Positions 13,301-26,119 of a DNA stretch of 64,000 nt are shown here, piece after piece (within the stretch, counting starts at the first letter, position 1; each line of letters opens with the position of its first letter). The DNA lies in the NCBI GenBank assembly GCA_012295275.1, contig CM022675.1, positions 15,275,963-15,339,962 of the forward strand, written 5' to 3'. Below the pieces are notes generated by a model that searched no databases, was not told the origin of the DNA, and saw nothing but the letters and a program-made list of their open reading frames with translations. Origin of the DNA: Chrysomallon squamiferum (lineage: Eukaryota; Mollusca; Gastropoda; Neomphalida; Peltospiridae). Both the position numbers and the translations under genes were made by a program.

Positions 13301-16300
13301 TTGTTATAAAAAGGGCTGGCATTTGGTAACTGAAGGGAGAAAAAGAGAGAAGTAAGCAAAGTAAGCGAGAGCAAAGGAAACAGTCAAGACCAGAATTCAG
13401 TCAGGTGGGGAAACCAAATGTTTACGGACGAGTATGGTAAGCAATTGTCTATTCTTATTTTCACATAGTGTAATGTGCAATTAACCTGTGTCAATAACAT
13501 TTATTATACATAAAATTTAATGTTTAATCTGTTCTCCATGCAGATTCTTATTTTGTCTTGGTTCCCCTTATGACCTTTCTCATATCATTAATCAAAATTA
13601 CTTAAATGTATGTTTTATGATTGTATAAGGTATTATTATCAAGTCACCTGTATATCATAATTAAACAATTGGTGTTGTGTTTATTTCTCTAGTGGATAGA
13701 TAGACTTATTTATTTATATAGATTGCTGTCAATTTAGCATTTATATTCCTTGTGATATAAGAACTAAATTCAACAAATTCTAATCTGCAACATTCTGATT
13801 GTCAGCTGGCACACAAAATTAAACATGATATTTAAATAAACTTTAATGCACTGCTACACATAATACGTTTTATTTAATGGTAATATTTATAGTCAGTGTC
13901 TTTAAACATTCTTTAAAATTATCTTTACCTCCAGTTTCCAAACCAGCTTTTTCAAGTCCATCTTTGACAGTGTTCTCCAGATGTTTTCTAGTTTTGTCTG
14001 AAATATTTTCATCCTCTTGAATCATGCTGCCACTTTTTATTCTTGTCACCCGCACTTTTACTCTATCATTTGCTACAAAACAAACACTGCATGACAGTCT
14101 TTTCAATAAAGCACATGTGTGTTAACTGAAATGAAACATTTATTGTTTAAAATTTATAAAGCTTTTATCAAAAATCTACTTTACATAGATGTATATAACA
14201 ATCTTTCCTAATAATAAAATCAGAAGTTTACAAGGTCTTGCACAGGCCATCATTTACACCTAGAACATTAGGAAACGAAAGGATTGATCAGAAAATTTGT
14301 CAGAATTTAGTCTGAAACAAACAGTCTTCAGTAGGTTTTGTTTTCAAAAATTCATAAAAGCCGTTTTATACCCAATATCTGTTTTACCAACAACCATTAG
14401 ATATGTCTGTCTGTCTGTCTATCTATCTATATGTCTGTCTGTCTGTGTGTCTGTCTGTGTGTCTGTCTGTCTATCTATTAAAATATATAAAAAGGAAATA
14501 AAAATGTATTTAGTTAACTGATATATTTGCTGCACCTGAACATAATCATGTGACTAGTGAGAGGTAATATTCAAATAAGACATTTAAATATGTAAACACT
14601 GCACCTCATGTAAGCATGACAATAGTTAAACTAAGCAAACTGTTAAACACCTTATGTGTACAGTAACACCCATCTTTAACAACACAGAACAAATTAACCT
14701 TTAAACTAATCTCTTGATTTCTCTTTGTATAAAATATTTTAATGTTCAGATTAAAATGGATATTAAATAAATGCAGATATCTTAAAAATTAGTTTTCCAA
14801 AGTAAAAAAATATGTTAGTTTGACTAAATATACTGTGTAAAATCAGAAAATATCACTATTAAAGTTATAATAACCAGCGCCTTCCATATCAATGTTACCT
14901 GTATTAATAACAATGATACTCACTCACATAAAAGAAAGTACAGACAAGTGAGGTATCAGATTACTGACAGATAACACAAGTGACAGTGGCAATGTGTCAC
15001 ACTACACATGACAAACAAACAGCATACAGAACACTTAGACTTGGACACAACAACAATCTGAAAGGAATTTCAGAAATTCCCTTTCACATGCTGAAACAGA
15101 TGTTTAGAGCATATTTCTGTACACTGTGATGCTCTATGGCTATAAATATTTTTGTTTTGCTGATGAATTACAGGTGTAAGCATAGTTAACCCATATTGTC
15201 TCTCAGGTGATGAAAATTAGTGTTAACGCATTTTAGTATGACAGGTTATAGAACACAGAAAAAGAACTGTGCATACCTGGAGATAAACATGATAATACTT
15301 GTGAATGTGTGAGAGGGTGGTTCTAAATATCAGTATGGGTGTGTACATATAAGTATTGTATATACCTGCGAGTGAAAATCCACGTATTTGTTATATATAG
15401 CAAATGTTAAGTTAAACTGAATAAATACATATTTCAATTAAGCTAAACACACACATTACTGATACTTCTAAACACTGGAAACAGTTTCATCCTGATATAA
15501 CAAACGTTCACAAAATATTGTTCTCTTTGCTACTGCACTCAGACATTTTTGGCAATTCCACAATTAAAAAAAAAATCATAATAATAATAAAATTAAATTG
15601 TTGGTGCTAGGCATTAGTTGTTTTTTGTATAGCAAAGATTCCCCTCCCCCATATACATCAATTTGTCAGTTAGAGAAAAAACATAAAATCTGAACAAGTT
15701 ATCTTGTACATTAAACTTATTTACTTCTCTCTGTTACTTGCTCCAGTTTTGGATATGATATCAATTTCTGCAATTCTACAAATTATGATTTAGCAAACTG
15801 TCTTTAGCAAAATATCCAAACAACAGCATAACAATTCCAAGGACAAAAGCTGTTTTTTGTCATACTGCATGGTATTTTGGGGGAATCCTAATACAAGGCA
15901 CTGGAATACCAAAAAAAAGAAAAAAGAACAGTTCCAGAAGGAAAGGAAACAAATTTCATTTTTGTAAATAACAATTAACATAAAACAATTTACATATAAA
16001 AACTAACTTATTTAAAAAAATTGTATATGCCTACAGTCTGCATGAATGATACATATAGTCTATGTCTCTAATATACATGAAGAAATAAAGTTGTAAAGAG
16101 CACTAACCAGTTTTGGGCTGGGCCAGTGAAGGTGGTGCTTCTAACTGGCCTTTTATCTGGCTAGATTTCTTCTCTGTATCAGCTTCTGAATGATCTTGTA
16201 ACAGCTTATCAACTTCACTAATGTCTGAAAATACCTTGACTGTCAGCACATCAAACCAATTGTAGTGAAATAATAAACAGCAAAAATGTACACTTCCTAT

Positions 16301-19300
16301 TTAGTTTTGTAAATAACAAAGGATACAATAAATAAGTAGCTCATGTAGATGACCATTTTATTTTACTTTCCAAATTATAATTCTTTTTGTTTTCCTTTTG
16401 TTTTTAATCAATTTAATGCAATATATATATATATCTTAGTTTCAGTTTGAATATTTAAATAATAATTATAAAATTAAAACTACATATATTTTTTTTAATA
16501 GAAGATTTAGGTAAGTGTTGCAAAGTGTTAAAACTCAGTTGTTTTCACTGCACTACACATCAGATCTCACGGCCAGATTCAGGAATAAACCACCCTGAGA
16601 TACACATTATTTATGTATATGTGTGTTCGTGTGTGTGTGTAATTAATTCCATGTTTTAAATAATTATATTAAAACTAAGTATGCCATTTTACAATCCTAA
16701 TTTATATAATTAGAAACACATTTAAAAAAGTTTATTCAATGTCTTTTTCTCCTCAAAAAGTAAATGTTTATGTTCCTACAAAACAAAAAACAAAAACAAA
16801 GAAAGGATTATGATATAGAAAGAGGGTTGATGTTATCCCAACAAATAAATCTGTTCCAGATAAACATTTTTTTTTTTTTTTTTACCTTTTTCTGTCTTTT
16901 CAAGTTTTTTAATTAGTTTATCTAAAGTTGCACTCAGCTGCTGAAAGGCTTCTTTTTTGTCAATCTTCTCACCTAGTGTTTCCTCTGCCTGAACAAACAA
17001 ATACGATTATACTTTCTATATTTGCTGACAACATAGTATTTGAATATTTGTACATCTTAAAGGTGATTTTACTGTCAACAATTGTGATTTTTATTTTAAA
17101 ATTTGAAAGCTATAACATCACATTTTATTTCCGCTTAGATTTCATATTCATCACAGTGATGTTCCAAAGTGTTAAACAGAGTTTTAATTACTTTCACAAT
17201 TCAAATCTTGGACATGAATTCCATGTATTTTCTTCTGGATTTGATATGCCAGTTAAACTGTAGTTTATGTCAGTTAGAACAATTAAAAAGTACTATGATG
17301 GTAAACGAAAGTGGGTAAATGATTGGAATGACCTATTGGTCTGTTAGATAATACCATGTATATTACAACTTATAAATTAAAATGACAGCCTTGGAGTTTT
17401 GTCACTAACCTGGCAAACATAATTATTAACGTGTAAACAATGAAACTGTACTATATTGTATTTAGACTGTTTTTTTTATTAGATACATAAATCCTCCTAA
17501 AACACAACCCCACACACAAACTTAATTAAAATTAAATATTAACGTTACAGCTGTAATAAATGAAGTAAATATTGCTACCTCACTGACAATGTCATCAAAC
17601 TGTGATTCAATCACTGTGCGTACTTTATCCTTCATGTTCACAAACTGATCACGTTTGTTTTTGTAAGTCTTCTTCACATATTCCAGTTCTAAAAACAATT
17701 AGGTTAAATAATTTAGTGAACCAAAAGACAGTATAAAAACAGTGTTTGTTTCTGATGATAATTAAATAACTTGTTAATGAAGATGTAAGAAGGCTTACAT
17801 TTTCTCTATCTGTGATCTAATTTCATACAGAGAAATGTAAAAAGGTTACAAGTATTAACTGATTTAATTAGTCAACCAGAGATTATTTTTACAATTCTGA
17901 CTTTCCTCCATCAAATGAGCTTATTATATTACTATTAAACTTTGTTATTAGAAACAACTGCTCGCTATAACTACACAAAATAATAAAATGAAAGGATAAA
18001 TAAATGTATTTACCAAAACTTTCTTTCTATCACCAAAAATAGAGTTTAATTAAAATCCATAATATAAGTCAAAAGATCAATAACATCAATATTCATCAAA
18101 GAAAAATTCTAAAACAACAAAAACACCTCTGTACAGAAAATTAAAAGAAAACACATACTGAAATATTAAAATGAAAGAAAAATCTACATACCAAAAATAG
18201 ACATAAGTAAAATCAGACTGGAAATTAAAATTGACATTGAATAACTGATAGTAAGAAAATGACAATATAAGAAGTGCTGCTCATGGTTCAAAGTCCATGC
18301 ACTTTCCCAAACAAAAGAAATATACAACTACCTTTGAGGCATTTATAGACTGAGAAATAAGCATAAAAGTACACAGAGGAAACCCAACAATTTTCTAATT
18401 ACTGTCTCCAACTTTTATTTTTTTTTTAAATATTTGTGTTAAAACTACCTTTATCAAACTCATCATAGACATCCTGTTCATCCTCTTCTTCTGCCTCTAG
18501 TTCCTTCTCTCTGATATAAATATATCTTTTATTTATTACGTTACACAAAACAACAACATATAATAATAATAATAATAATAATAAATAGAAACAAATAATA
18601 AAACACTGAAAAATGAAAACAAAATAAAAACATATTTTAAAATTTTATAAACCAATTTTACTTTTAGAATAAATTTATTCATTTACACCAAAAAGCCAGA
18701 AAGAAAAATTAAATCATTCTAATGATAACATTTAACACAGTCAAATATTTATGTATTTGGTTTTCCATTTCAGATGATTATTATAAGTACATCTTAAACA
18801 TAAAATATATTTTTTATATTTCAAGTATGACATCATCTGTTTCATTCAGCCAGTAATAAACAGAAGTTTATGGTCATTTTGAATTTTGTAAATAAAATAA
18901 ATAAAATAAAATAATTTCATGTTTTTACACTCTAAAACAATTATTATATTTATAATCTGATGTATTACTGTACCACTGAGTATCATTAAAGTCATCTTAA
19001 ATATTGAAACTTGTTTTAGTATAAGTGACATTACCGCTTTTTGTTTGTGTCTTTGACTTGCTCATTTTCTGATTTAGTTTTGTACCACATTCTACTGTTG
19101 TCTAAAACAGCACCTGGGGGCTGGGGTTTTATCTTCTTCAGCATTTCATTACCTGTGATATACATTTACACTTCATAGTTAACTCCTGTAATATTCTGTA
19201 TATGAATAATATTATAATAAAGATATGTGAGTTTTACACAATTCTTTCAATCATAAATCAGTGAATTACTTTAATTAAATTTTAATGTTGATAGGTATTA

Positions 19301-22300
19301 GTTGTATGTTTCTTGAGAGACAAAATTGGCTGCAGTTACTCTGTAGGTTACTCTCATTAATTAGAGTAAGGAATCTTTTATAATACATCCCACTGAAAAG
19401 TGAATTCTGTAGTAAAACAAGGAGCCCACTGTTTTCTAATAAAATCATTCTACTCTACAAACCCACCTTGTTCAAACTGACTTGTAGCAGATCCTGTATC
19501 CATTGACTTGGTGTTGTCTACCACTGTTCCAGGAGGCTGTGGTTTTATCTGCTTTTGTATTATGTCATCTGTAGTACATGTTGTTTATGTAAATGTTTCA
19601 GTAACACATTATTTTGTACTGATACAATAAACATAAAATTAATTGTATTCTGTATATTTAATTGATGTATTTATGGAAAATAATTATCATGGATAAATTA
19701 TTACTTATTATTTTACTAGTATGTATTTTTAGTAATCTAATATGAATTCAAAGACTAGAAATTAAAGTTCTAAACCAACTGTTTTTAATCATTCTGTGAC
19801 AAAAAAAAAGATGGCTGCAGTTCTTGATTCACAAATAACTTTGAATACAATACATTTCCTGATATCATTTCATAGAATTATATTTTTCATGGTAACCTTG
19901 CTTACACAGTATTGTTAAACTGAATTAATAGTTTAAAAATACCTGCTAAACGATCTTGAATATTTTTCATTTCTTTAGTTAGAATATTTTTCAGGTACGT
20001 TTCAACAGGGGAACTAATTCTGTCTAATTCTGTATCTGTCTCATGTGACTGTGTCTGTTTATCTTTTCTGTCTCCAGCTAATAAGATAAATCATAAAAAT
20101 GATGAAATAAATGATAATTACTACTAAATTAATTATAAAAAAAGGAATAAATGAATGTTTATGACACCAAAAAAGTCATCAATAGTAAGTGTAAAATAAG
20201 ATAAATGCATGAATATTGATATTCAATATTTAAATAAAATTTAAAAATAAGCTATAAAGCATTCTGAGTAGCTATATAAAAAAATATATATCACTAATAC
20301 AGTTCAAAACCCATTCTAATGAGACAGATAACAATTAATATCATTACATTTAAAACATTATAAAAGATTTTTTAAATTGAAAATTATAAAATTAAATACT
20401 GTTAAAATAACAAACAATCTCAAAATATTATATTTTAGTTTCATCCAAGAACAAACTGTTTTAATTCTACAATAAAGATGCATATGACAGTTTCACTTTC
20501 TAATTTAGATGTCTTTTTATTTATTTAGAGAATTAAAAACATTAAAAGATAAACAGTTAAAAAAGGAACTTACATTTTTCTTTCTCTGAAGTTTCTAATC
20601 TTATTTTTTCTTCTAATTTTCTTTTTTCTTCTAATTTTTTTTTTTCCTCTTCTGCTCTGGCTTTTGCAGCTTCTGCTTCTTCTTTTCTTTTTTGTTCAAC
20701 TGAAGAAAAAAAAACACAAACTGTCAGTTATATAGAAAACACTTCAATTTCTGTTTTCTTTACAATTCTTTGATACTCAGAAATTTTACTTTACAAAGTC
20801 TTATATTATCTACAGAAAATAAGATAAACAAAATGCCAAACTGTGTGGTTCAAATTTGTTATATTATTTACATATTTTTGTATGATAAGCTTTGAAATTA
20901 GGTGTATGGTTTGAAATATTTTTTATGTCAAGTACTAAATGACACACATCATGCAAGTGCCAAATTTACAGACTTCTAACTTTTAAATAGAGAGAGAAGA
21001 ATCACTGTTATAGCTTTCTCAAATCTTCAAATATCATTTGCAGAAACCCATTATATCTCTAGTGTTTAGATTCTTAAATTTGAGATCTGTAATACATGTG
21101 ATTTGACTGGAAAAGAATGGCCATTTTGAATCCAACACATATTACTTAATAAAGTAATTTAAATATTTACATGCTGTTACACTAACTCTTTCATTATCAG
21201 TTTATTTTGATATTCTGGTATTTTATAAATGATGAAGTATAATCTATAATTTACAAGTATTCAGCATTTATGATGTTCCAGATTATTACAAGACTGTTGA
21301 AAGCATTTCTTTTGGAACTTATTTAGAAACGTTGTAATAGAGAATGTTTCATCATAGTATTTGCTAAATATTGTTAACTATTTAAAATTATCAAACCACA
21401 GTGACAACAGATGGAATACTAATAATATGAAAGTCTGTAAAAATGTTTTCAGAAAGAAAACAAAATAAATATATATTTTTAATAGAATCTTCATACAATT
21501 ATTCTTAGCAACACATTTAAATTATGTAAATATGTTAATCCCTGAATTTTCAACTATCAGTGCTTGTTTTATTATTGCAGACTGATCATATTGTATTCTA
21601 TGAAAATGACCTACTTTCTACATCAAGCAGATACTCCTGGTATTGCTCTGAACTAAGAAGAGGGTTGCAGGTTATAGAAATTGGTTTTTTCGGTGTCAGT
21701 GGTTTTAAGTAGGGATGACTGCACAGACGTCCTGTATTCACAGTGATGATGTACACACAGGTTTGAGGTTCATCAATTCGTACTATGTAATCCTCTGCAC
21801 CTTCTTCACATAAAAACTGAAATGATTAATTTAATGTTTAAACCAGTCATGGGCAAACTGCTGCCCACATGCCGCATGCAGCTTTCTGAGTGGTCTGCCT
21901 AACTGTTCCATTTACACTGTAAATTAGTACATGCAGCATGTCTCATGTGGCCCACTTCTCGAAAAAGATTGCCCATGCCTGGTTTAAACCTTGAAAAACA
22001 TCAAACATGTATTTTTCTCATACATTATTTCATTTCTAAAAAATATTGGCATACATATTTACAATTTTCAAATTATGTTTTGGTTCACTTTCTTTTAACA
22101 AAAGCTTGAATAAGAATGTTTTGTTGCATGCAATGTCATGGTAAATGGGTCCCCCTCATCAGTTGAACAAAGTAATTTTTATCATCAAATAGTGACCTTC
22201 CATTTGTGACATTAGTCTGCCAAAAAAAAAAAAAAAAAAAAAATCAACATGTACTGAACAGTCTTATTACTTGACTCAGTGACTGTTAGTGATGTTGTCA

Positions 22301-25300
22301 CTGTGAATGTATCATTTCTTGGATGTGGGAAGCTAAAGGTCAGTCTCAGTTGTCAAATGCAGCTAAACTCTGAACAAGGATTCAGTTGCATATATCTCCT
22401 CTAAACAGGCAATATAGAGTTTAACAATTCATGCACTACAGAATTTCATGCTCATATCCACTGTTTCTGTATCTATCATAGATTTTGGCAGGAACTTTGT
22501 AAAATGCAGGGTGAAGAGAAGAAAATCCATTGTTAGTTTTAATATAAGATTAATTATAATAATAACTAATTAATGGTTTTATTTTATTTGGTCTACACCT
22601 TCCAGTTTTGGCCAATTTTTGGGCTACAGTTACTTTTTTATCACACCACAAACAATAAATAAGTATCTCACAAGATTGTACATAGATCAAAGGATGGCAG
22701 GGTATAAAAATCTTCATACTGAACAATCCATTGATGTGCAAAAGCATACTGGTCACTATTACTTGTCAAAAATGGTTTTACTCACCCGAACTTCTGACTT
22801 TCGAGGTATTTGAGTCAGATCACATTTTGTTCCATTGATATATGTCTGACTGTGATAGCGGAAAAAACTGCTTTTACTCTTTAATCGTTCATCCTAAAAA
22901 AAGAAAGTAATTTTGAACAGAGCAATATAACTAAAAATGCGAAATAAATAGCATTAAGTCAATTTGATTTTCTTCTATTAATCACATTAGATGATTAGTC
23001 ATAATATGTTATCATTTCTAACAGTTAGCACAAAATCCCAATATTATTCACTGCTTTATGCTGACTATTAAAATTTATTCTGTAGTTTCTTTTATTTGTG
23101 TATAGCACACCAATATATTTATCTAACTAATAACAACATGTAGGTTAAAAATAATAATAGTACTAATAATTTGATTAAGATTTCATTTTTACATACATTT
23201 AATGAGGTAAAAGTATCTGGCAATTAATAGGTCCCCACAAAACAGATATGGTAATTTACTCAAATTTACCAAGCTGAAAATTCCCACTCTGGACACAGCA
23301 AAAAAGTACATGTATTAAATATCACATAGAGCATTTTTGCTGGAATTTCATATAAGAAAATGAAACACAAAAACTGCCAGGTTTCTCCATTCATTAAAGG
23401 ATTTATTTTGAAATATGTTATAATAAAAAAGTGACCATTAACACAAAAGAAAGTATGAATGGCAAAAGGTTATTATAAGAAACTGACTGTTCTGTTAGCT
23501 AAGTAATTTTATTTTAAATTAAAACAAATCTAAATATTCACCTTTTTAGTTTCATTGTTCCAGTCATAGTCTGATTCATAATAACCCAGATATATGATTT
23601 CACCTTTTATCACTCCATCTGATAAAAAAATAATACAAGTACAAATTAAATAATGCAAAAATGGGGATTAAAGTATGCACTTCACTCAACCCTCCTCCAG
23701 ATAAAATCACAAAATGTAACATTATTCATTTGCAAAATAATAACAAAATAAGATTTACAACACAGACACACACAGACATACATTCAGATAAAGGATTAGA
23801 GAAAAGCATTAGCTTGTTTTGTATTTTACCTTCAGCATGGTACTGTCGAATGTATTTTCCATAGCAAAATTCATAACTCCACCAGTCTTTAGTCTGAAAC
23901 AAAATTAAATTTAAACAAAAATAATACTGATATAATAACTAATAGATTATCCTTTCCAGAAAAATTAGTTTATATACTGCTATATGTTTCCATATAAACA
24001 GCATGTCACAGAAACAACAAACCAAACTGACTGACTTTCTTCATTCAAGCCAGTATTACCTGTCTAGGCTAATCCAATGCAAGTTCTTTGACTAGCCTAA
24101 TTCCAGGACTGTTAAATACTTAATCATTACACTACCTTAAAAAGACATTCTCCTGATTCCAGTGGTTTCAAAAGTTGTAAAATTCCTGTTTCCATAGCAA
24201 CTTTTTCTTGCTCCTCTTTTTCTTTATCTCTTACACTATGGTCAGGAAAACTACACCGATACTGTTGACCATACTTTGATACTAGTTCTATTGCACCAAT
24301 AGGAATTTTCTGCAATAGAAACAATGATGTTTAAATAATTTTACATATTAAATAATTAACAGATCTCAGAATATATAAAAAAAAGACAATGATGGCACTA
24401 ATCTAAGAGGATTTATAGTCAATAATATGAAAAATATTAATGGGTTTTTTCCAAGGAGTTTTGAGGTTACAATTTCCAATTTTGAAGGACATTTTCAAGT
24501 TAAAATAAAAAAATGTCGTGTTTTGTATCAAATTTTATATGGTTTAATCTCTTTACTTCACAAAAACAGTTACAAGTAGCAGTAGTAGCATAAATGCACC
24601 GACACTAAATGACAGAACTCTTACTATTATTATTTTCTTAAACTATAATAATTTCAAATAAAGTTTATTTTACTAAAGTTTTATAAACATTTTTTATTGT
24701 TATCATCAATATTTTCAATAAGATTAAGTCAGTGAGTGTAGAAGAGAGGTGCTAATTATTCTATCCTTTCACTTCTGTGCAATATTTATATTTTTGCTCC
24801 TGTTTCATAAAAAATGACTGAAGTTAACAACAGCAAATTAAAATAAGCTAAAACATTATCTTGCTGTGAAGACCTCAAACCCATGCTTTCTGTTTTTGCT
24901 ACACTTTGTAAATTTGTAAAAAATCATGATGTTCAAAAGAATATTTTTACAATGCTCATGATCAAAAGAAAAAATGTTCTTTAATTGTTTTGATAAAAAC
25001 AATTGATTATTATTAATGGTAATAAAATTAGTAATAACAACTGTGGTATGGTTGTTAACTTATTTAAAAGGAAGGGCACCTACCAATACAAACAAAGTAT
25101 AGAGAAACTGGTGTTGAATATATAATAATATATGTAGAAAAGTCAAGTGCTATCCTTAGACATATTACTATTAGTATTATTAGGAAATAACTGTCACTTC
25201 TAAAAACAGAAAATACATTCACAGGTCATACAAACCCAAAACCGTATGTGACTTAGCTGCAGAAAATTATGGAAATTCCTCAACGAGAGTAGTAATTACT

Positions 25301-25845
25301 TAAATTAGTTCATCACCTCTAGGTTGTAGTTAGTCACTATGATTACACGAATATGAATAATTTGGGAGAAATCATTTTCAATTTTTGTTTATGTTGATTA
25401 ACTTGACACAAATTATATTACAAATTAAAATATCTAAATCAGTTAGTTAAAGTTAGTTAGTCAACTGAATTGTGACAGTCAGTGATTCGAATTAATAAAC
25501 TAAATACTCGACTATACAACATACTTCGTAACATAAAGTAGCTGCTCTTAGTAGCTATTACTTTTATTAGTATCTATCAAGATTCAAGTATCTAATAATA
25601 TAATCTTAAATCTAACTCTTAGATAAGATCATAACATAAGTCTTAGATAATCATAATCATTATCATAATGAAATAATAAATGTGGATGATTTTAAAGCTA
25701 CCTCTGTGACAACAACCGGCTCACTCGCAATGTCTAATCCATAATGAACTGTTTTAAGTTCCTCTATATCGAACAATGAAGTGCAGTAAGTGAATAACAA
25801 CAAAAAAACACAGATACTTTGAAGCCAATATGTTTTGGTCGCCAT
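10370..25845 (-). CDS. OS9: OS-9 endoplasmic reticulum lectin (17 exons, complete)
   Basis: OS-9 is the ER-lumen lectin that reads trimmed N-glycans on misfolded proteins and hands them to the HRD1-SEL1L ligase for ERAD. Coding exons, in transcript order: 25845-25702, 24309-24136, 23893-23830, 23618-23542, 22893-22786, 21816-21615, 20699-20574, 20077-19943, 19568-19467, 19152-19035, 18510-18449, 17688-17579, 16988-16886, 16224-16108, 14072-13929, 11741-11623, 10477-10370. They sum to 2013 bp (670 aa; human about 667) and every junction keeps frame. Residues 1-23 are a signal peptide. The single MRH domain (about 107-230) keeps the mannose-binding set W110, W111, Q123, R184, E205, Y211, and an N-glycosylation site NGT at 173. 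Exon 7 is a Lys/Glu-rich helix. The C-terminal exons match the conserved OS-9 tail (TLDKLIKKLE, RVKVRVT, NYSKVW). One MRH domain and this tail separate it from erlectin, which has two. No KDEL-like signal is seen, as in human OS-9. Confidence 0.95.
13095..13850 (+). mobile_element. Second LTR-like element in an OS9 intron (3' end uncertain)
   Basis: It starts TGTCACGG, the same terminal type as the LTR at 41437. It then has three degenerate 60-67-bp direct repeats (about 13099-13287), each ending near CACATCCGCTCTTTT, a TATAAAA box at 13302-13308, and a donor-like GTATGGTAAG near 13433. Near 13691 it contains CTCTAGTGGATA, also found in the other LTR near 42332. No matching CCGTGACA end or target duplication was found, so it is probably truncated or decayed. 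Confidence 0.45.
14401..14476. repeat. (TCTG/TCTA)n microsatellite in an OS9 intron
   Basis: Mixed TCTG, TCTA and TGTG units within the intron between OS9 exons 14 and 15. Confidence 0.9.
19035..19568 (-). repeat. OS9: Tandemly duplicated exon pair in OS9 (exons 9 and 10)
   Basis: Exon 9 (19568-19467) and exon 10 (19152-19035) both enter in phase 1 and both encode the module IKPQPPG followed by a small residue, V, a variable residue and DN. Their DNA also matches, and flanking intron sequence shares short blocks (TGGCTGCAGTT lies downstream of both exons in the transcript, near 19330 and 19818). I do not recall this module in human OS-9. It lies in the disordered linker between the MRH domain and the C-terminal region, so an added copy would be tolerated. 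Confidence 0.75.
21844..21981. mobile_element. hAT-type MITE with 8-bp target duplication
   Basis: A 138-bp element lies in an OS9 intron. It starts CAGTCATGGGCAA and ends TTGCCCATGCCTG, which are terminal inverted repeats with one mismatch. Perfect GTTTAAAC direct repeats flank it at 21836-21843 and 21982-21989. An 8-bp duplication with CA-G termini is the signature of hAT transposons. It has no coding capacity, so it was moved by an enzyme supplied elsewhere. Confidence 0.85.
22222..22243. repeat. Poly-A tract in an OS9 intron
   Basis: An uninterrupted run of 22 A. No retroposed body or target duplication was seen next to it. Confidence 0.9.
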
Positions 25846-25862
25846 TTTCTTTTTCCGGATAT
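25838..25862 (-). promoter_or_regulatory. ETS-like and YY1-like motifs at the OS9 start codon
   Basis: Reading the minus strand, CCGGAAA lies just upstream of the start and runs into AAAATGGCGAC, in which the initiator ATG sits inside a YY1-type AAAATGGC motif. Both are frequent in TATA-less housekeeping promoters of animals. The DYNC2I1 upstream region has a similar AAATGGCG on its sense strand near 56842-56849. Confidence 0.35.
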
Positions 25863-26072
25863 ATAAATTCGAGATTTAAAATAATAGTGAAATAAGATTA
25901 CATTAATAAATGATTAACGTCAAGAACCTTGAAATAATAATTATTTTTTAAATAATAACTTAATATTTTAAAATTTATTTACACTCTAAAAATAATAATT
26001 CAAAAAAGGTACAAAATTTTAAACATTTTATTTATTTATTTATTTCAAATACAATAATTTTTAGTAAAGATA

Positions 26073-26119
<47 letters not shown>

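Noticed and set aside
22222-22243. Poly-A tail of a retroposed gene or SINE
   Set aside because: No retroposed body, promoter boxes or target duplication was found beside it.
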